Shown one piece after another: positions 10,423 to 22,732 of a stretch of 64,000 nucleotides of DNA. Origin of the DNA: Adiantum capillus-veneris (lineage: Eukaryota > Streptophyta > Polypodiopsida > Polypodiales > Pteridaceae); assembly GCA_014529385.2 (NCBI GenBank), contig CM043967.1, forward strand, positions 85,621,278 to 85,685,277, written 5' to 3'. Position numbers and translations under genes: made by a program. The first letter of the stretch is position 1; the number at the start of each line of letters is the position of its first letter. Under the pieces are notes generated by a model. That model saw only the letters and a list, made by a program, of their open reading frames with translations. It searched no databases and was not told the origin of the DNA.

Positions 10423-13400
10423 TTCAAAGGGGTCGTTTAAGGAGGCTGAATGACCTTGTTGGGTGTTGCTTGCTTCTTGGGGATCAGTAAAGCATTAAGC
10501 TTCAATGATGCCTTTCTTACTGATCCATGATGAGCAAGGCCCATATTTTACGTGCCCAGATTATCCCATCTTTTCTTGGATTGGCTATCCCACTATCCGC
10601 ATACAGGCTGGCAGAAGTCTTTTTTGCCTGTATTCAACTCTTCTGTTACTGCTTATATGAGTTTTCTAATGTTTGGCCTAATGCAATGCTGCAAAGCATA
10701 CATGAACTCGTCCTGTGCTGGAAAGGTTGGGCAATGTTTGACAAAGTCACTGACCCATTTTAACAGACTTGCTTGGGCAAGGACTATTTCTCTGATGGTA
10801 AAGAGTGCTCCCATCTGAATGTGGAATTCCAAAAGTTCCTTTTTGTTGAGCATTTTTGTGAAATTTTTCCATGTGCTATCACCATTCGAAAAGCGAAATA
10901 TGGATATGTTGCTTGCCAAAAAGCAACCTTGCTTGGGCACCTTGGTTGTGCATGGTGTTGGTGCTTTGCTATGACAATTCACATTTCCCACCAAAATGGA
11001 GTTGACATGACAATTTCACCAAGCTAAGAGAAATACCCCTCTTGGTTGCTCTTACATAAATTGTCTTTGTGACCATCAAACTTTGAGAAATGTATTGTTG
11101 CGTTTGCTCGTCTTCTTCCCCCCCCCCCCCTCGTTGATGACTTGTAGAATTGTCTGTACTACATTTATGAGTGAGTTACATGGCCTTGGTATCCTGGATC
11201 AACAAAATCCATATTTTTGAAAATGTAGAGTTGAGTCGTCTCATTAGGAGAGACATGAGTTGAATCAACATCATATTCATCTACCATACTTGCTAGATCA
11301 TCATAATATGCTAATTAAAAAGTATTTATTAGCTTTTGGCATTGGCACAAGAGAGCATAGACTTCAATCCATGCTTGCCCAAAATGGTAAAATGATGAAT
11401 GTAAAGCGCTTAATAAGAAATTTCCCACCTTAAGATTGGATAGGTTGGTCCAAGTCTCGTGGTGTAGAGACTCTAGTAATCTCACATTTAATTGAGTTTT
11501 GATACCATTCACGTGTCCAGAGAAACAATTTCAAAGGCTCTTTGTTGAATCCATCAGCAAGAGGTGAATGAAAGTAAAGAACAAGAGTGAGCTGAAAATT
11601 GTGCAAACCAAATAGTTTGTTTGTGTTTGGATGTAGTCTTGTTGCATTTTGATCTCCAAGTTTAGAGCTAGTTCCTTCATAGTAGAAACTTTGCATTCTT
11701 TCGAATGCTTGTTTCTCACCCTTTGGGGCCGACGTCAAGAGCCCCTCTTTGCTTTTGGTCTTCCTCAATTTCCTTTGTATCCACTTTAGTATGTTGGCAT
11801 TGTCTTTCAGGGAAATGTAGTGTTGATGTAGAGGTTTTTTGAGCCCATGTAAAAAGGGCATGTCAGTGGAAAAATTTGGTAGATTGCTTGCCATTGGTGT
11901 TCATGAGCATCAGTTCTGTCCTTCTCAAGCTATCCTCCCCACTACTTCCTTATTTGTTAGCATATGCCCAGGCCATCGTTTCCTATGAGATCAAGGGGTG
12001 GAAGTGTAATGGAGAGATCTCTCTTTTACCATGGCCTGATAAATTCTAACATGGTAAACTTGAGGCTATATCCTGATTCCTCCATAGCCAAGCTCACTCA
12101 TGTTGCAATGGAGAGAATACAATCCACATAATAATATGGTTATGCTTTTGATGGATGTTGTCTAACATGTGTATGGCTAGGAAGGTATGAGCTGTTTTTA
12201 GTGCACATGAAGCCCTTCTGGCCGGCATGTCATCTCTTGGATTACATTTTTTGTAGGATTGGCAAAACATGGACAGAGTTGGCTATTTTAATTAGATGCA
12301 CATCAAGGGCCTCTTTGGGAATGGAAACATTTGTGCTTGCATCTTGAAGGCAGCCAAAGTTCGAAGCCTTGTTGGTAAGTATTTATGCAATCTGTGCCCC
12401 GACACAAAAAGCCATTGATGAGATCTTGTTCAAGGACATCATCTAGTGGATTGCATTTATTGCAATATATTGAAACATTGGCAGGGCAAAGAGGTGTAGA
12501 TTGTTTTGGTTGGATTCAACTTATGACCTTTCTCTAGATTCAATCATATTGTTCATGCGAGGCAGTACGATACATGATGTTATTTGTGATAGCTATGTAC
12601 TTGAGAAGGCACATACTTAGGGAGCCCATTGGTCAGTATATGTATGCAAGTTGTGGTTCTTAGGTGTAGTTATTGATTGGGTTTTGGTCGAGGGTGTAGC
12701 CCCTTGGACTGTATGTATTGCAAGGAATGTCCTAAAGGGGTAGAGCAAAGCTGTAGGCTATTTTTCTTGGATGCAAGGTGACTTAGGTGAGGGTCTCTCT
12801 ACAAATGTGATTGCGTAGCTATCACCATGGCAAGCCTTGTGATTTTATCACTTTTTAAATCAATAGATATATATAATTTGTCGTGAGGGTCATTTCTTGG
12901 AGAGCGGATTGATGGGGGTGCAGGTGATAGTGGTCATTTATGGGCCATCCAATTCATCATTGAGAGTTGCTAGACATGCCTCACTTTTCTACGATGAGCA
13001 CATGTCCAATCCTTCTGCATCTGAGATGGATACATGTCAAATCTCTCTTCACTTATCGAGGTCATTTGGGTCTTGCTGATGATCCAGTTTGATGGCTTTG
13101 TCTCATGGCACACACAGAGCCAAAGTTTTTAACATACTCATATGTTATCTTTTCATACTTGTTTGGGATAACGTGTGTAAAATCTAAACATACTTAGACC
13201 CATTCTAATTGTGGAGATAGTCAAAATTGGCTTAAATTTTTTTCATAATACTTCAGCTATTACACTTTTTGAGTACATATTTCAAACTCATTGTGATATC
13301 GTGTTTGTCTCTATTGTTTTTGACTACTATAATACTTTATTTTAGAGTTGAATGAAAATGGTCACGTATGTTTGGGATAATCGCTTTGAAACATGCTTAA

Positions 13401-13610
13401 ATTATACTTCCATACTTGTATGCGGTTTTTGTACGTTAGTTGTATGAAAAAACTATGCACAAAGCATAGATGAGCAACACACAATGGACTACAAGAGCCA
13501 AGTAGCTATTGTTTTCTCCCAGTGATTTGCTTATGGACATGCACTCATATATGGTGTGTAAACAAATTCTTTTAAATGTCTAATGTCGTAGGGAGTTGTG
13601 CAACCAAGCC
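10423..13610. other. Intergenic, no recognised gene
   Basis: The first ~100 bases are likely phytol kinase 3' UTR. A C-run lies near 11118-11130. The longest frame is 154 codons on the minus strand (11430-11894; MASNLPNFSTDMPFLHGLKK...), with a Lys-rich middle but no family I recognise. I would not call it a gene without transcript support. Confidence 0.5.
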
Positions 13611-13690
13611 CAAGACTGTGGGGCTTCACAAGAATGATGTAGTGAAGCCCCAAGACTATGGGGCTTCACAAGAATAATTTAGTGAAGCAT
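13611..13690 (+). repeat. 40-base tandem repeat with hairpin arms
   Basis: Two units start at 13611 and 13651 with CAAGACTGTGGGGCTTCAC / CAAGACTATGGGGCTTCAC. GGGGCTTCAC and GTGAAGCCCC within the unit are perfect complements, so each repeat can fold. Confidence 0.9.
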
Positions 13691-14729
13691 TAACTACCCA
13701 AGCTTGGCAAGCATGAATGCATTCAGGTGAAGATAGAGATTGTGACATGCCACATCAAGACGCAAGCTCTACATGCGGCCCTTCTTGTGTCCTTTGTCAA
13801 GAACTTAGGGTAGATAGCACATTAAAGCAAATTGCACAAAATGAAGGGCATAATTCACCCAAATCCTTGTGTCACTGACATGACAGCTTGTAAACTTGAT
13901 CAACCTCAACACAAATACTTTACAGTGAAGGTACCAAGCAACATAGGGAAGCTATTAGCCACCATCTCGCATAATACACGCCGAATCCTCTCAAATGAGT
14001 GATGTTGGACACACTTGTGGGCTTGTGTGCAAGGAATTTGTTCGGGAAAAGCTCACCCTCATGTCTTTTGCTGCAAAGTTGGTGCAAGCACAACCCCTTG
14101 TCATGGTCCCAAGATTTATTATCCTCACGAGCCAAAGTGCCGAGAAAAGGTGGCCTATTGTGCCTTTCTAAAGAAACCAGTATGTAGCAAGATGGCCTCC
14201 TCCCTCCATTTCCATTTCTTCCCACCCTCGATCACTAATCTGCTAAAGAAATGCGACACAAGAGATGACAACAAAATGTGATGCTCATCGAGGCCACCAC
14301 TTTAGCACCCAAGAAACATAGATTTCTTCAATAGCCTCTAACTAGCAATCTGATTGTGAATTTGCTCACGCATGTAAAAATCACACATACGCCAAAGGCC
14401 TTCAAGGCACAAGCATAGATGATTGGCAAAACGTTTTGGATAAATGGAAACATTCACCTGATTTGTAAAAGCTACTTTTCGAGGAAAAGTACACCAATCA
14501 TGTACTCCCTTCCAAGAAAAAGAGTAGAGGTTTGGAACAAGCTTTGGAGGGAGCTTTTGGGTTATTGCTCTACTGACCAAATTTAGTAAAAGAGATCGCT
14601 CTCAACGCTTGCTCTAAAAAGCTCACTCCAAACAGAGCTCTCAAAGCGAGCTTTTCTTTTCTCTCCCTCTCTCTTCTCTCTCACTCTCCTTCTGTCTCCC
14701 TCTACCTCTCTGTATCTCTATTTCTAAAT

Positions 14730-14730
<1 letters not shown>
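13691..14730. other. Intergenic, no recognised gene
   Basis: Minus-strand frames of 101 codons (13920-14225) and 80 codons (14338-14580) are open but match nothing I know. Composition is ordinary. Confidence 0.4.
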
Positions 14731-14772
<42 letters not shown>

Positions 14773-14801
14773 CTATATATATATATATATATATATATAT
14801 A
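14731..14801. repeat. Compound (CT)n(CTAT)n(AT)n microsatellite
   Basis: CT units pass into CTAT units and then AT units without a break. Confidence 0.95.
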
Positions 14802-14978
14802 GGTCTAAGTCATGGATAAAAATGTGAGGAGCAAGTTCAGATATAACCAAAAGCTGAGCACTCATTAGTGTGTGGTACTCAGGCTCTCGAACTTGCAATG
14901 AGCATAATGTGCACAATCATGTTGACTCCTCTCCATTGCCCCAATGTTGTGTCTTGCCTCGAAGGGAGTGGAAGCTAA

Positions 14979-14980
<2 letters not shown>

Positions 14981-15019
<39 letters not shown>
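14981..15019. repeat. (GA)n microsatellite
   Basis: About 19 GA units. Confidence 0.95.
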
Positions 15020-15021
<2 letters not shown>

Positions 15022-15239
15022 CCATTATTGTCCTTTGAGGTCAAGTATGACCTATGGGACTAAGAAAACATGTACAATTGAGGCTCCTTTATTTAAGAGG
15101 GTACAATGTCTACAATGACACATATAGATGTTGGGGGGGCTAGGGTGTGATACAACAAAATTGCAATAAATGTCTCTTATAGGGTATGGGTGGCTAAGGG
15201 AGGAGGAGGGGGATTCCGGGTGAGTTTTATTGTTCAAAA

Positions 15240-15656
15240 TTCCTCAATGATGTGTCTACCACCACAGTAGACAACGTACTTACCTACGGCCCGTGCATCT
15301 CGTACCTTCTGCAGCTCTTGCTTCTTTATTGAGTTGGGCGTGGGTTAGAGCCTCGCTAATCCAAATGGTCATGCCTTTGAGAAGATGCATTTTCTTTAAG
15401 AGTGCCATGCGGTCCTCTTTGGTCTTGAAAAGGTCTTGAAAACAAGGTTCCCTTGGTTGGTGTGAGGATCTTGATCTACGAATTTGATGATGGGAATGTC
15501 GCACTTGATGGGTTGGATAGCCTCGCTGAGCTTGGTTAGGATGGCGAGAAAATCGTCATTCTCCTCCCGCCAAGTGGAGGGCAAGCCACCGATGCACACG
15601 GTCAATGCAAGACCTTCACGAGAAGACGACGCTTTTGCAAGCACTCCTCCAATTTA
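15240..15656 (-). pseudogene. LINE ORF1-like C-terminal part
   Basis: Two overlapping minus-strand frames share the pattern of L1-type ORF1 proteins. One (15644-15396) reads LALTVCIGGLPSTWREEND ... LTKLSEAIQ, an RRM-like start. The other (15504-15280) reads DLFKTKEDRMALLKKMHLLK then GMTIWISEALTHAQLNKEAR, as in the ORF1 C-terminal domain (RxxLL..xHxLKGxxIxIxEDLT). The frame changes between them. The upstream coiled-coil part lies on the far side of the copia element at 22733-22943, so the copia appears to have inserted into this sequence. Confidence 0.5.
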
Positions 15657-15868
15657 TGTTGGGGTGTAGGCCAAGTGGATGTGGGAAACCAACCTTACTC
15701 ATTTTTCACCAAATGAATATAGGAAGAAAAAGTGAGAGAGTTGATCACTCTCTCAAGTCAACTCTCACTTTTCTCTCCACCAACCCTAGTGTGCTATGCT
15801 TCATCCCCTTCCCCCTTCTCCTTCCCTCTCTTGCACACTCATCACACACGTGCACTCCTACCACATCA
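15657..15868 (+). mobile_element. 5' LTR of copia element
   Basis: 212 bases from TGTTGGGGTGTAGGCC to CCACATCA. It is matched by 22541-22732 over its whole length, with small gaps. It holds a short inverted pair (AAAGTGAGAGAGTTGA / TCAACTCTCACTTT). Confidence 0.9.
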
Positions 15869-15870
15869 AT

Positions 15871-15882
15871 TGGTATCAAAGC
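15871..15882 (+). promoter_or_regulatory. Copia primer binding site
   Basis: TGGTATCAAAGC, two bases after the LTR; one mismatch to the initiator-Met primer site. Confidence 0.85.
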
Positions 15883-16974
15883 ACATGAGCATTGGCTCCC
15901 ATACCTCGGCATCTTCCTGTTCCAACCGAGTGTGCAGCTCCTCTCGAGACTAGAACATCTTGAGAGGGAATAGGGAGAACTGCAGGTTGAGTAAGAGGGC
16001 AGAAAATCGGAGTTGAACGGAGATTTAGAAGGGTGGGCTAAGCAAGGCAATTGAGGCAGCTTCAGCCCACAGCGTGTGTGATCTTCAAGGCAAGCTTTGC
16101 AAAGCAAGGGAATTTGAAGTAGGCTCTCTGCATTGCAACCTCAAGCAGCAGGACAGGCTATTGAGTAGCACGCTGAGAAGCAGTCGACACACACACACAC
16201 ACACACACACACTCTCGATGGCAAGCAAGAGCTGGAGCAGGGCAGCAGGTCGAGCATCTCAGAAATAGGGCAGCCATGCTTGAGGAGGCAGGAGGCCTAT
16301 GAGCAGCATAACAATGGAGAAGCTTGAAGGTAGTGAGCTCTTGAAGCTTGAAGGCCAAGTTGGAAACAAAGGAAAATCGAAAACCAAGCTTGGCATTCAA
16401 ACCAAGAGCAAGCAAGAGAGCTCAAGGGCAAGCTCGGCATCTAAAGAAACTGGCTGTTTGCAAGGAGAATCGGGTAGGAGCAGAGCCGAGTAGAGAGTTT
16501 GTAGTTGAAGGCAATCGACGAGCAGTTGCAAGGCTAAGAGAGCGCAGCAAAGAAGCAGGAGATCTCGGGTCGGGTAGCCACAGAAGACCTGTGTGTGGTA
16601 ACACACACATACACACACACAAACACCAAGCAAAGGCGGGCAATCTCGATTGCAGAAGACCAGTGAAGTTCGGGTAGTAAGTAGAGGCAAAGGGGGGAAT
16701 TGCTTGTGGGTGCAGCCAGGCTTGAGGAAGCGTGCTGCAGGGCATCGCAGCGTTGCACAATTCATACGCACAAGAAGGGCAGAAATCGACATAGCTCTTC
16801 CCTTACAGCTCTCTGTCAGTACAATCAGCAAAGTAGTTAAATTTTCTTTTAACTTTGCCTCTATATACCTTGTGTGCAAGGGTGGGTTCACACCCCGTTT
16901 CCCCGCCCCCCGACCCGACAACTCCGACCTTCGACACTCTACCCCGCTTAAAACAGCTGTGAGAAATTGCGATC

Positions 16975-17012
<38 letters not shown>

Positions 17013-18254
17013 GATAAAAAAAGCGACCATAAAGAAAAGGCACCCGTTTTGTTGATAGTAGAGCTTTGCGAGCTCATCATCAGCACAACGACGAGCGAGT
17101 GGAGATAGAGCGACACGACTGCATTTAGGCGAGTAAGCCCGGAGTCATCCGGCATCGGCTTGAGTTCAGTTTTACGACACCAATCCGACTTGGACTCTAC
17201 GACTCGACACCGGTTTGAGCACATGCGTCTACGGCTATTCGGCTAGCCACTCCCGTCCACCAGCGGGAGACGATATCGACACTTTTCGGCACCGGCTCGA
17301 CATTCTTACACATTGCGGCGGATTCTTAGATATTCGACCCAACACCAGTTTCGCGCGGATGACTTTTTCCCGCGATCGACAATTGTACTTGCCATACGCA
17401 CGAGTGAGGTGCCTCTATCATAGAGGAGTGACACCCGACATTCACACAGAGCGCACCGATCACGTTGTGCGGCACAATTTTCGGCTACAACACCTCTAGT
17501 GGCTATTCGACTAGCATATTTCTGTCCGGTGGTAGAAATCGGCACATAGCGACACCGACACACATGTTACAGAGGGTTTTTTAGCCTGTTCACACACAGA
17601 TTCTCCAGATTACCAGACACAACGCTTTCACAGGCGATTTGGGAGTCATTTCGACAGCAGATTCTCTGCGGACAGATGCGTTGACAGATGCATTTTGCTG
17701 TGAGCACACCTAAAGCTATTGAGCTCTTTTGAGAGCAGATATCTCCGCAGGGATCTCTTTTACTGCATGCAGCAGTTCTTGACACTTCTTTGAGCGCGGT
17801 TTACTCATGTACGTTGAGTTGCGGATACTACCCACTGTACTACGTGTGGAGCCATTTTTGGCTATTTTGGCAGTTTTTCCCAGCCGTTTCGGAGACTCGG
17901 ACGGAAGAGCCCTTTCTGAAACTGTGACTAGTCCATTTGTGTCTGCATTAGCCTTTGGAGGGTCGATAGCGTGAGGTTTTCTTTGAGCTGGGGTGTGCTC
18001 GAATGTTGAGACACCTTCGGTGATACAGGTAGCTGGAGTTCCCCTTTATGGTACCCTCGCCATAGAATATGTATCTGGACGGATTTTTGTGCTTTTGATG
18101 CCGAGTTGGCAGTCACATAGCAATGGTTTTGTGCAGTAAATGCCAAGTTAGTGCAGTTGGCACATTTATGCGTATTTTGAGTTGAGATTTTACTCTCGAT
18201 ACAAAGGTTACTCTGTCCAAAGTTCTGCAGCTTCTCAAACCCTCTTGTCAGCAA
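15883..18254 (+). other. Long copia leader without gene
   Basis: 2.37 kb between primer site and gag start. It contains (CA)n at 16185-16213, a CACACATACACACACACAAA stretch near 16603-16622, and (GA)n at 16977-17009. Around 17080-17560 there are many short GC-rich words such as CGACAC and TCGGC. A 275-codon minus-strand frame (17224-16397) is open but low-complexity and matches nothing, so I do not call it. Confidence 0.6.
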
Positions 18255-19050
18255 TGGCTTCTTCTTTAGAAAAAGAAGAGTATTTCATTCGCAAGTTCGA
18301 TGGCAGCAACTTCACCATGTGAAAAGAGCGCATGAAAGATGTTTTGACAAACAAAGGCCTATCAGAACCGTTCAAAGAGCGTGCAGAGGATGATGACTAT
18401 ATGCAAGCTCACTGAGAGCTTTTGGATGCGAGAGCCATGGCTACGATATGTCTACATCTAGCCGAGTCAGTGTTCTTTACTATCATAGAGAAGACAACAA
18501 CCAAGGAACTTTGGGATAGCTTATATTAGCACGGGGGAGCAAAAGTGCATCCAAAGTTTTTCTCATGAAAAAGTTTATGAAGCTCAACATGAAAGAAGGT
18601 AGCACAGTTTCTGGTCACTTAAACGAGTTCAACTCCTTGTTCAATTAGTTGACATCTCAGGACTTTAAGGAGTTTGACAACGAACTCAACTCTATATTCT
18701 TGCTATGCTCTCTATCCAGTTCATGGGACATCTTTTGCACAGCCATTAGCAATTCAGCTCTAAATGAAAAGCTAGTGTTCAATGCTGTCACATATGCGTT
18801 GCTCACTGAAGAGACTCGACGTAAATCTCTCGACGGCGCTAGTCATGGGGATGCATATATGGCTAGAAGTTCAACGAAGGCAAGAGGCCGACAGGAACAA
18901 ATTCAAAAGCAAAAGTAGAGAGCGAAATCCTCGTAGTCCTAGCAGACATAGGAACTCAAGTAGAAATCGCAGTGCCAGAAATGTCGAGTGTTACTATTGC
19001 CACAATAAGGGCCATTACAAAACGGATTATCGCAGTTTCCTAAGAAATTA
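18255..19050 (+). pseudogene. Copia gag
   Basis: Begins ATGGCTTCTTCTTTAGAAAA (MASSLEKEEY) with the copia pattern FDGSNFTMxKERMKDVL, ELWDSL and LLCSLSSSWD. There are internal stops (TGA near 18319 and 18413, TAG near 18525 and 18647) and a frameshift near 18910. The zinc knuckle reads CYYCHNKGHYKTDYR: the fourth zinc ligand, normally Cys, is Tyr. The gag is not functional as it stands. Confidence 0.8.
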
Positions 19051-20748
19051 GAACAACATGCAAAAGGATAATTTTGACAGAGACAAAAGTACAGTAAAGA
19101 CTGAGGAGCTCAATGTGGTTGAGTCTCCCATACCTACCACTGCAGTAGAGGATGCTCTTCCTCTAGTGATAGTCATTATGTCAACAGAGATTCATGCAGA
19201 GATGACAACAGATCCCTCATTTACTTCAGATCTCACTCCAGATGCTTTGGTTGCACAAGATGAGGGTTATGCACAGAATTGGATTCTTGATTTTGGTGCA
19301 AGTTTTCATGTCACACCGCCTAGAGAGTGGTTTTCCTCTTATGCATCCATGCATGGCATAGTCAAGCTTGGTGATTCCTATGAGCTTGACATTATTAGCA
19401 TTGGTGATGTGAAACTTCAGATGCATAATGGCACTACTTTTGTGTTGCAAAATGTCAGACATGTGTCCAAGCTTACAAAGAGCTTGCTTTCTATAGGGCA
19501 ATTGGATGATCTTGGCTACGCTACAGATTTTGGTAATCGTTCTTAGATGATCCGCAAGAACAACCTTATCATGATAAAAAGTCATAAAACGGATCCCTCT
19601 ACTCTATGTTTGTTTCAAGCGTTTACGAACACTCTATCTATGTTGCCGAGCTTCCATCTACTGAGTTGTGGCATAGCTGGCTAGGGCATATTAGCCAAAA
19701 GGGCATGAAAACACTTCAGCATTTTGGCTACTTGTGTTAGCTTACATGGACTTTCCATTGTGTGAGCATTGTCTATACGGCAAACAGACTAGGTTGACAT
19801 CTTCGCCATTGAACGAGAAACTAGGCGAGCCCCTAGACTTAGTGCACAGTGATTTGTGTGGTCTAATGCAACATAAAACCCTAGGGGGGGCAAACTACTT
19901 TCTCACGTTCATAGATGATTCTACTAAAAAGGTGTGGGTATATCCTTAAGCATAAGGAAGAGGTCTTTTCAATGTTCCAAAAATTCCTCGCCATGGTTGA
20001 GAACCAATTAGAAAAAAAGCTCAAAGATTTTCGCACGGACAATGGTGGAGAATACATCTCCACAGAGTTCAAGGATTTTTGCAATTGAAGGGGCATTCGT
20101 TGGCAGTTTACTGCTCCATACACACCTGCATAAAATGGGATAGCTGAAAGAATGAATCGCACGATTCAAGAGCCAGTTATCTCTATGATGTCTATGGTGA
20201 AGCTTACTCCAGAGTTTTGGGGGGAAGCTGTTCTAACCGCAGTGCACATCAATCAACAAATCACCTAGTTCTCCTTTGAATTTCAAAATTCCATAGGATT
20301 TATGGACTAGGAAAACACCAATCTATGAGCATTCACGTTTATTTGGATGTGAGGCATATGCACATGTGTCCAAAGAACTTCATCGCAAGTTAGATCCCAG
20401 ATCACACAAATGCATTTTTATCGACTATGGTGCAAATGGAGACATGGGCTATCGTCTATGGCACCCAGAATCCAACCAAGTCATTCATAGCTCATACGTG
20501 ATTTTCAATGAATAAAAAATGCACAAGAAGCTCATTAAGGAAGTTGAGTACAGACGCATTCGTTTTGAGGATGTAGCCTCCGAAACAACTCAATTTAGTA
20601 GTGTTGCACCTAATACACAAGTGCAAGATAGTGACTATTGCTCCGGAGAGAGCAGAGTTCAACGGTCAGGCACTGAGACGCTCTGTAAGAGTATCACGTG
20701 CACCGGAGCGGTTTGAGCTAGGTATACACCACATTTTGGTCACTGACA
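19051..20748 (+). pseudogene. Copia protease and integrase
   Basis: The protease motif reads WILDFGASFHVTP at about 19280-19320, with Phe where the active-site D-S/T-G-A has Ser/Thr. GAG-pre-integrase is seen as LWHSWLGHISQKGMKTL near 19670-19710. CEHCLYGK and HSDLCGLM follow in a shifted frame, with FLTFIDDSTKKVWVY at 19900-19945. DNGGEYISTEFKDFC near 20040-20085 and NGIAERMNRTI near 20135-20165 carry the second D and the E of the DD(35)E triad. Stops and at least three frameshifts interrupt it. Confidence 0.85.
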
Positions 20749-21606
20749 GTGGAGAGCCAACCTACTACAAAGAAGCTATACATATGGACAATTAAGTGGG
20801 AGCAGGCTATGCAATCAGAATACAATTTGATTGTGGCTAATGAGACACGGAATTTGGTTGAATTACCAAAAGGCAAAAATGCTTTACCTTGCAAGTGGGT
20901 ATGCAAGAAGAAGTATACATTGGAAGATCCCGAGCCTAGGTACAAGAAGCTATACAAATGGACAATTAAGTGGGAGCAGGCTATGCAATCAGAATACAAT
21001 TTGATTGTGGCTAATGAGACATGGAATTTGGTTGAATTACCAAAAGGCAAAAATGCTTTACCTTGCAAGTGGGTATGCAAGAAGAAGTATACATTGGAAG
21101 ATCCCGAGCCTAGGTACAAGGCTTGTCTAGTTGCCAAGGGTTTCAAGAAGCAAAAAGGTGTGGATTTCAATGAGATTTTCTCTCCAGTAGTCAAGATTAC
21201 GACAATTTGCATTGTGCTTGGCTTGGTTGCTATCCAGGACATGGAACTTGTCCAAATGGACATGAACACAATATTTCTTCACGGGGATCTAGATGAAGAT
21301 ATCTACATGAAACAACCAGAGGGTTTCGTATGTGACACCCAAAAGCCAACCAAGGCAGAATTGGTTTGTAGACTTAAAAAGGCACTCTATGGCCTCAAAC
21401 AAGATTCAAGGCAATGGTATCAAAATTTCGATAAATTCATACAGTCTCACGGTTACATAAGAAGTCAAGAGGATCACTGCTTATACACAAAGAGGTTGAA
21501 CGATGATTCTTTAATCATCTTGATCTTGTATGTAGATGATATGCTTATTGCATGCAAATCAATTGATGAGATCAATCAATTGAAAAAGGCACTCAGTTTT
21601 CCATGA
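20749..21606 (+). pseudogene. Copia reverse transcriptase with internal duplication
   Basis: 286-codon open frame. It holds NLVELPKGKNALPCKWVCKK, KARLVAKGF-type KACLVAKGFKKQKGVDF, the QMDMNTIFLHGDLDEDIYMK block, LKKALYGLKQDSRQWY and the active site LILYVDDM (21520-21543). Residues 8-65 are repeated in tandem because of a 174-base DNA duplication. The frame ends by a shift in FSMKDLR shortly after 21600. Confidence 0.9.
20771..21118 (+). repeat. 174-base in-frame tandem duplication in RT
   Basis: AGAAGCTATACA starts at 20771 and at 20945; each unit runs to ...GAGCCTAGGTACAA. The copies differ at few bases (ACACGG against ACATGG). 174 is 58 codons, so the frame is kept. Confidence 0.95.
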
Positions 21607-22540
21607 AAGATTTGAGAAATGCCAATCACTTTCTTGGTATGCAAATCAAGAGAGACAGGCAACGTGAAATTCTTGAAAGTACATCCACAAAGTCTTGCAA
21701 CATTTTAATATGCAGGAGGGAAAGTCAGTGAGTACCCCAATGCAAGCATACTCCAAACTTAGCAAGGAAGATTCTCCCAAGATAGTGGCTGAGAAAGAGG
21801 AAATGGCAAAAGTTCCATATTCTTCAGCAGTTTGATGTACGCTATGGTAGCCACAAGACCAGACCTTGCACATGCAGTGGGAGTGGTTAGTAGGTACATG
21901 GCAAACCTTGGCAAGAAGCATTGGAAAGCAGTGAAGAAAATCCTCAGATACTTCAAGGGTATGGCTAGCAAGTGTTTACGCTTCGAAAATAGTGATGCAT
22001 CTATTGTAGTTACACGGATGCGGAGTATGTGGGTTGGGTGGATCGTAGAAGATCCACAGCTTGCTATGTATTCATGTTTGTAGGAGCAGCTATCTCTTGG
22101 AGATCGTGTCTCGAAGACTGCATGTCTTCATCTACCACTGAGGCAAAATATGTTGTTGCATGTGACGCAAGCAAGGAAGCCATATGGTTAGCACGTCTAG
22201 TGGGAGATTTGAGTATTCACAAGGTTCGAGTACTGCATTGTGATAGTCAGAGTGCTATTAATTTGGGAAAGAATTCGGTGTTTCACTCAAAGTCAAAACA
22301 CATAGAGGTCAGATACCATGTCATACGAGATGCATTGGTTGGCAAGCGCATCGAGCTTGTCAAGGTTCACACTGATGACAACCCCACAGATCCTCTCACG
22401 AAGAGCCTAGCCTCGGAGCAATTTACATATTGCATAGAACTTATGGGTGTAGGATGAAGACTAGGAGATGCTTCATCAACTTTGTATAGACTAACTATAT
22501 TGATGCCACTATTGGCCACCATGACCTTCAAGTGGGAGGT
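21607..22540 (+). pseudogene. Copia RT end and RNase H, with polypurine tract
   Basis: NHFLGMQI follows in a new frame. Then MMYAMVATRPDLAHAVGVV and HWKAVKKILRYFKG (21832-21960) lead, after another shift, to SSSTTEAKYVVACDASKEAI and NPTDPLTKSLASEQF (22122-22420). It ends with MGVG and a TGA near 22455, then the polypurine tract at 22530-22540. Confidence 0.85.
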
Positions 22541-22732
22541 TGTTGCAGTGTAGGCCAGGTGATCGCCACCCTTACTCACTTTTCACCTAATAAATATAGG
22601 GAGAGAAAGTGAGAGAGTTGACCACTCTCTCACCTTCCTCTCCACTAACCATATCGTGACGTGCTTCATTCCCTTCCCCCTTCTCCTTCCCTTTCTTGCA
22701 CAATCCGCACAAGTGCACTTCTGACCACATCA
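22541..22732 (+). mobile_element. 3' LTR of copia element
   Basis: 192 bases, TGTTGCAGTGTAGGCC to CCACATCA. It is shorter than the 5' copy by several small gaps and differs at many single bases, indicating an old insertion. Confidence 0.9.

Larger units (their letters stand above)
15657..22732 (+). mobile_element. Ty1/copia retrotransposon, degenerate, both LTRs present
   Basis: About 7.1 kb. In order: LTR, primer site, a 2.37-kb leader with CA and GA microsatellites, gag with a zinc knuckle, protease, GAG-pre-integrase, integrase, RT, RNase H, polypurine tract (AAGTGGGAGGT at 22530-22540) and LTR. Gene order PR-INT-RT-RH is diagnostic of copia. Many stops and frameshifts make it non-autonomous. 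The five bases on each side (ATTTA and CTTTG) do not match, so a target-site duplication is not evident. It separates two parts of a LINE ORF1-like sequence. Confidence 0.92.

Noticed and set aside
11430-11894. Gene on the minus strand, 154 codons
   Set aside because: No family resemblance, no splice partners, and the region is otherwise non-coding in character.
16397-17224. 275-codon minus-strand frame
   Set aside because: Lies in the copia leader opposite the element's sense, is built partly on CA and GA tracts, and shows no domain.
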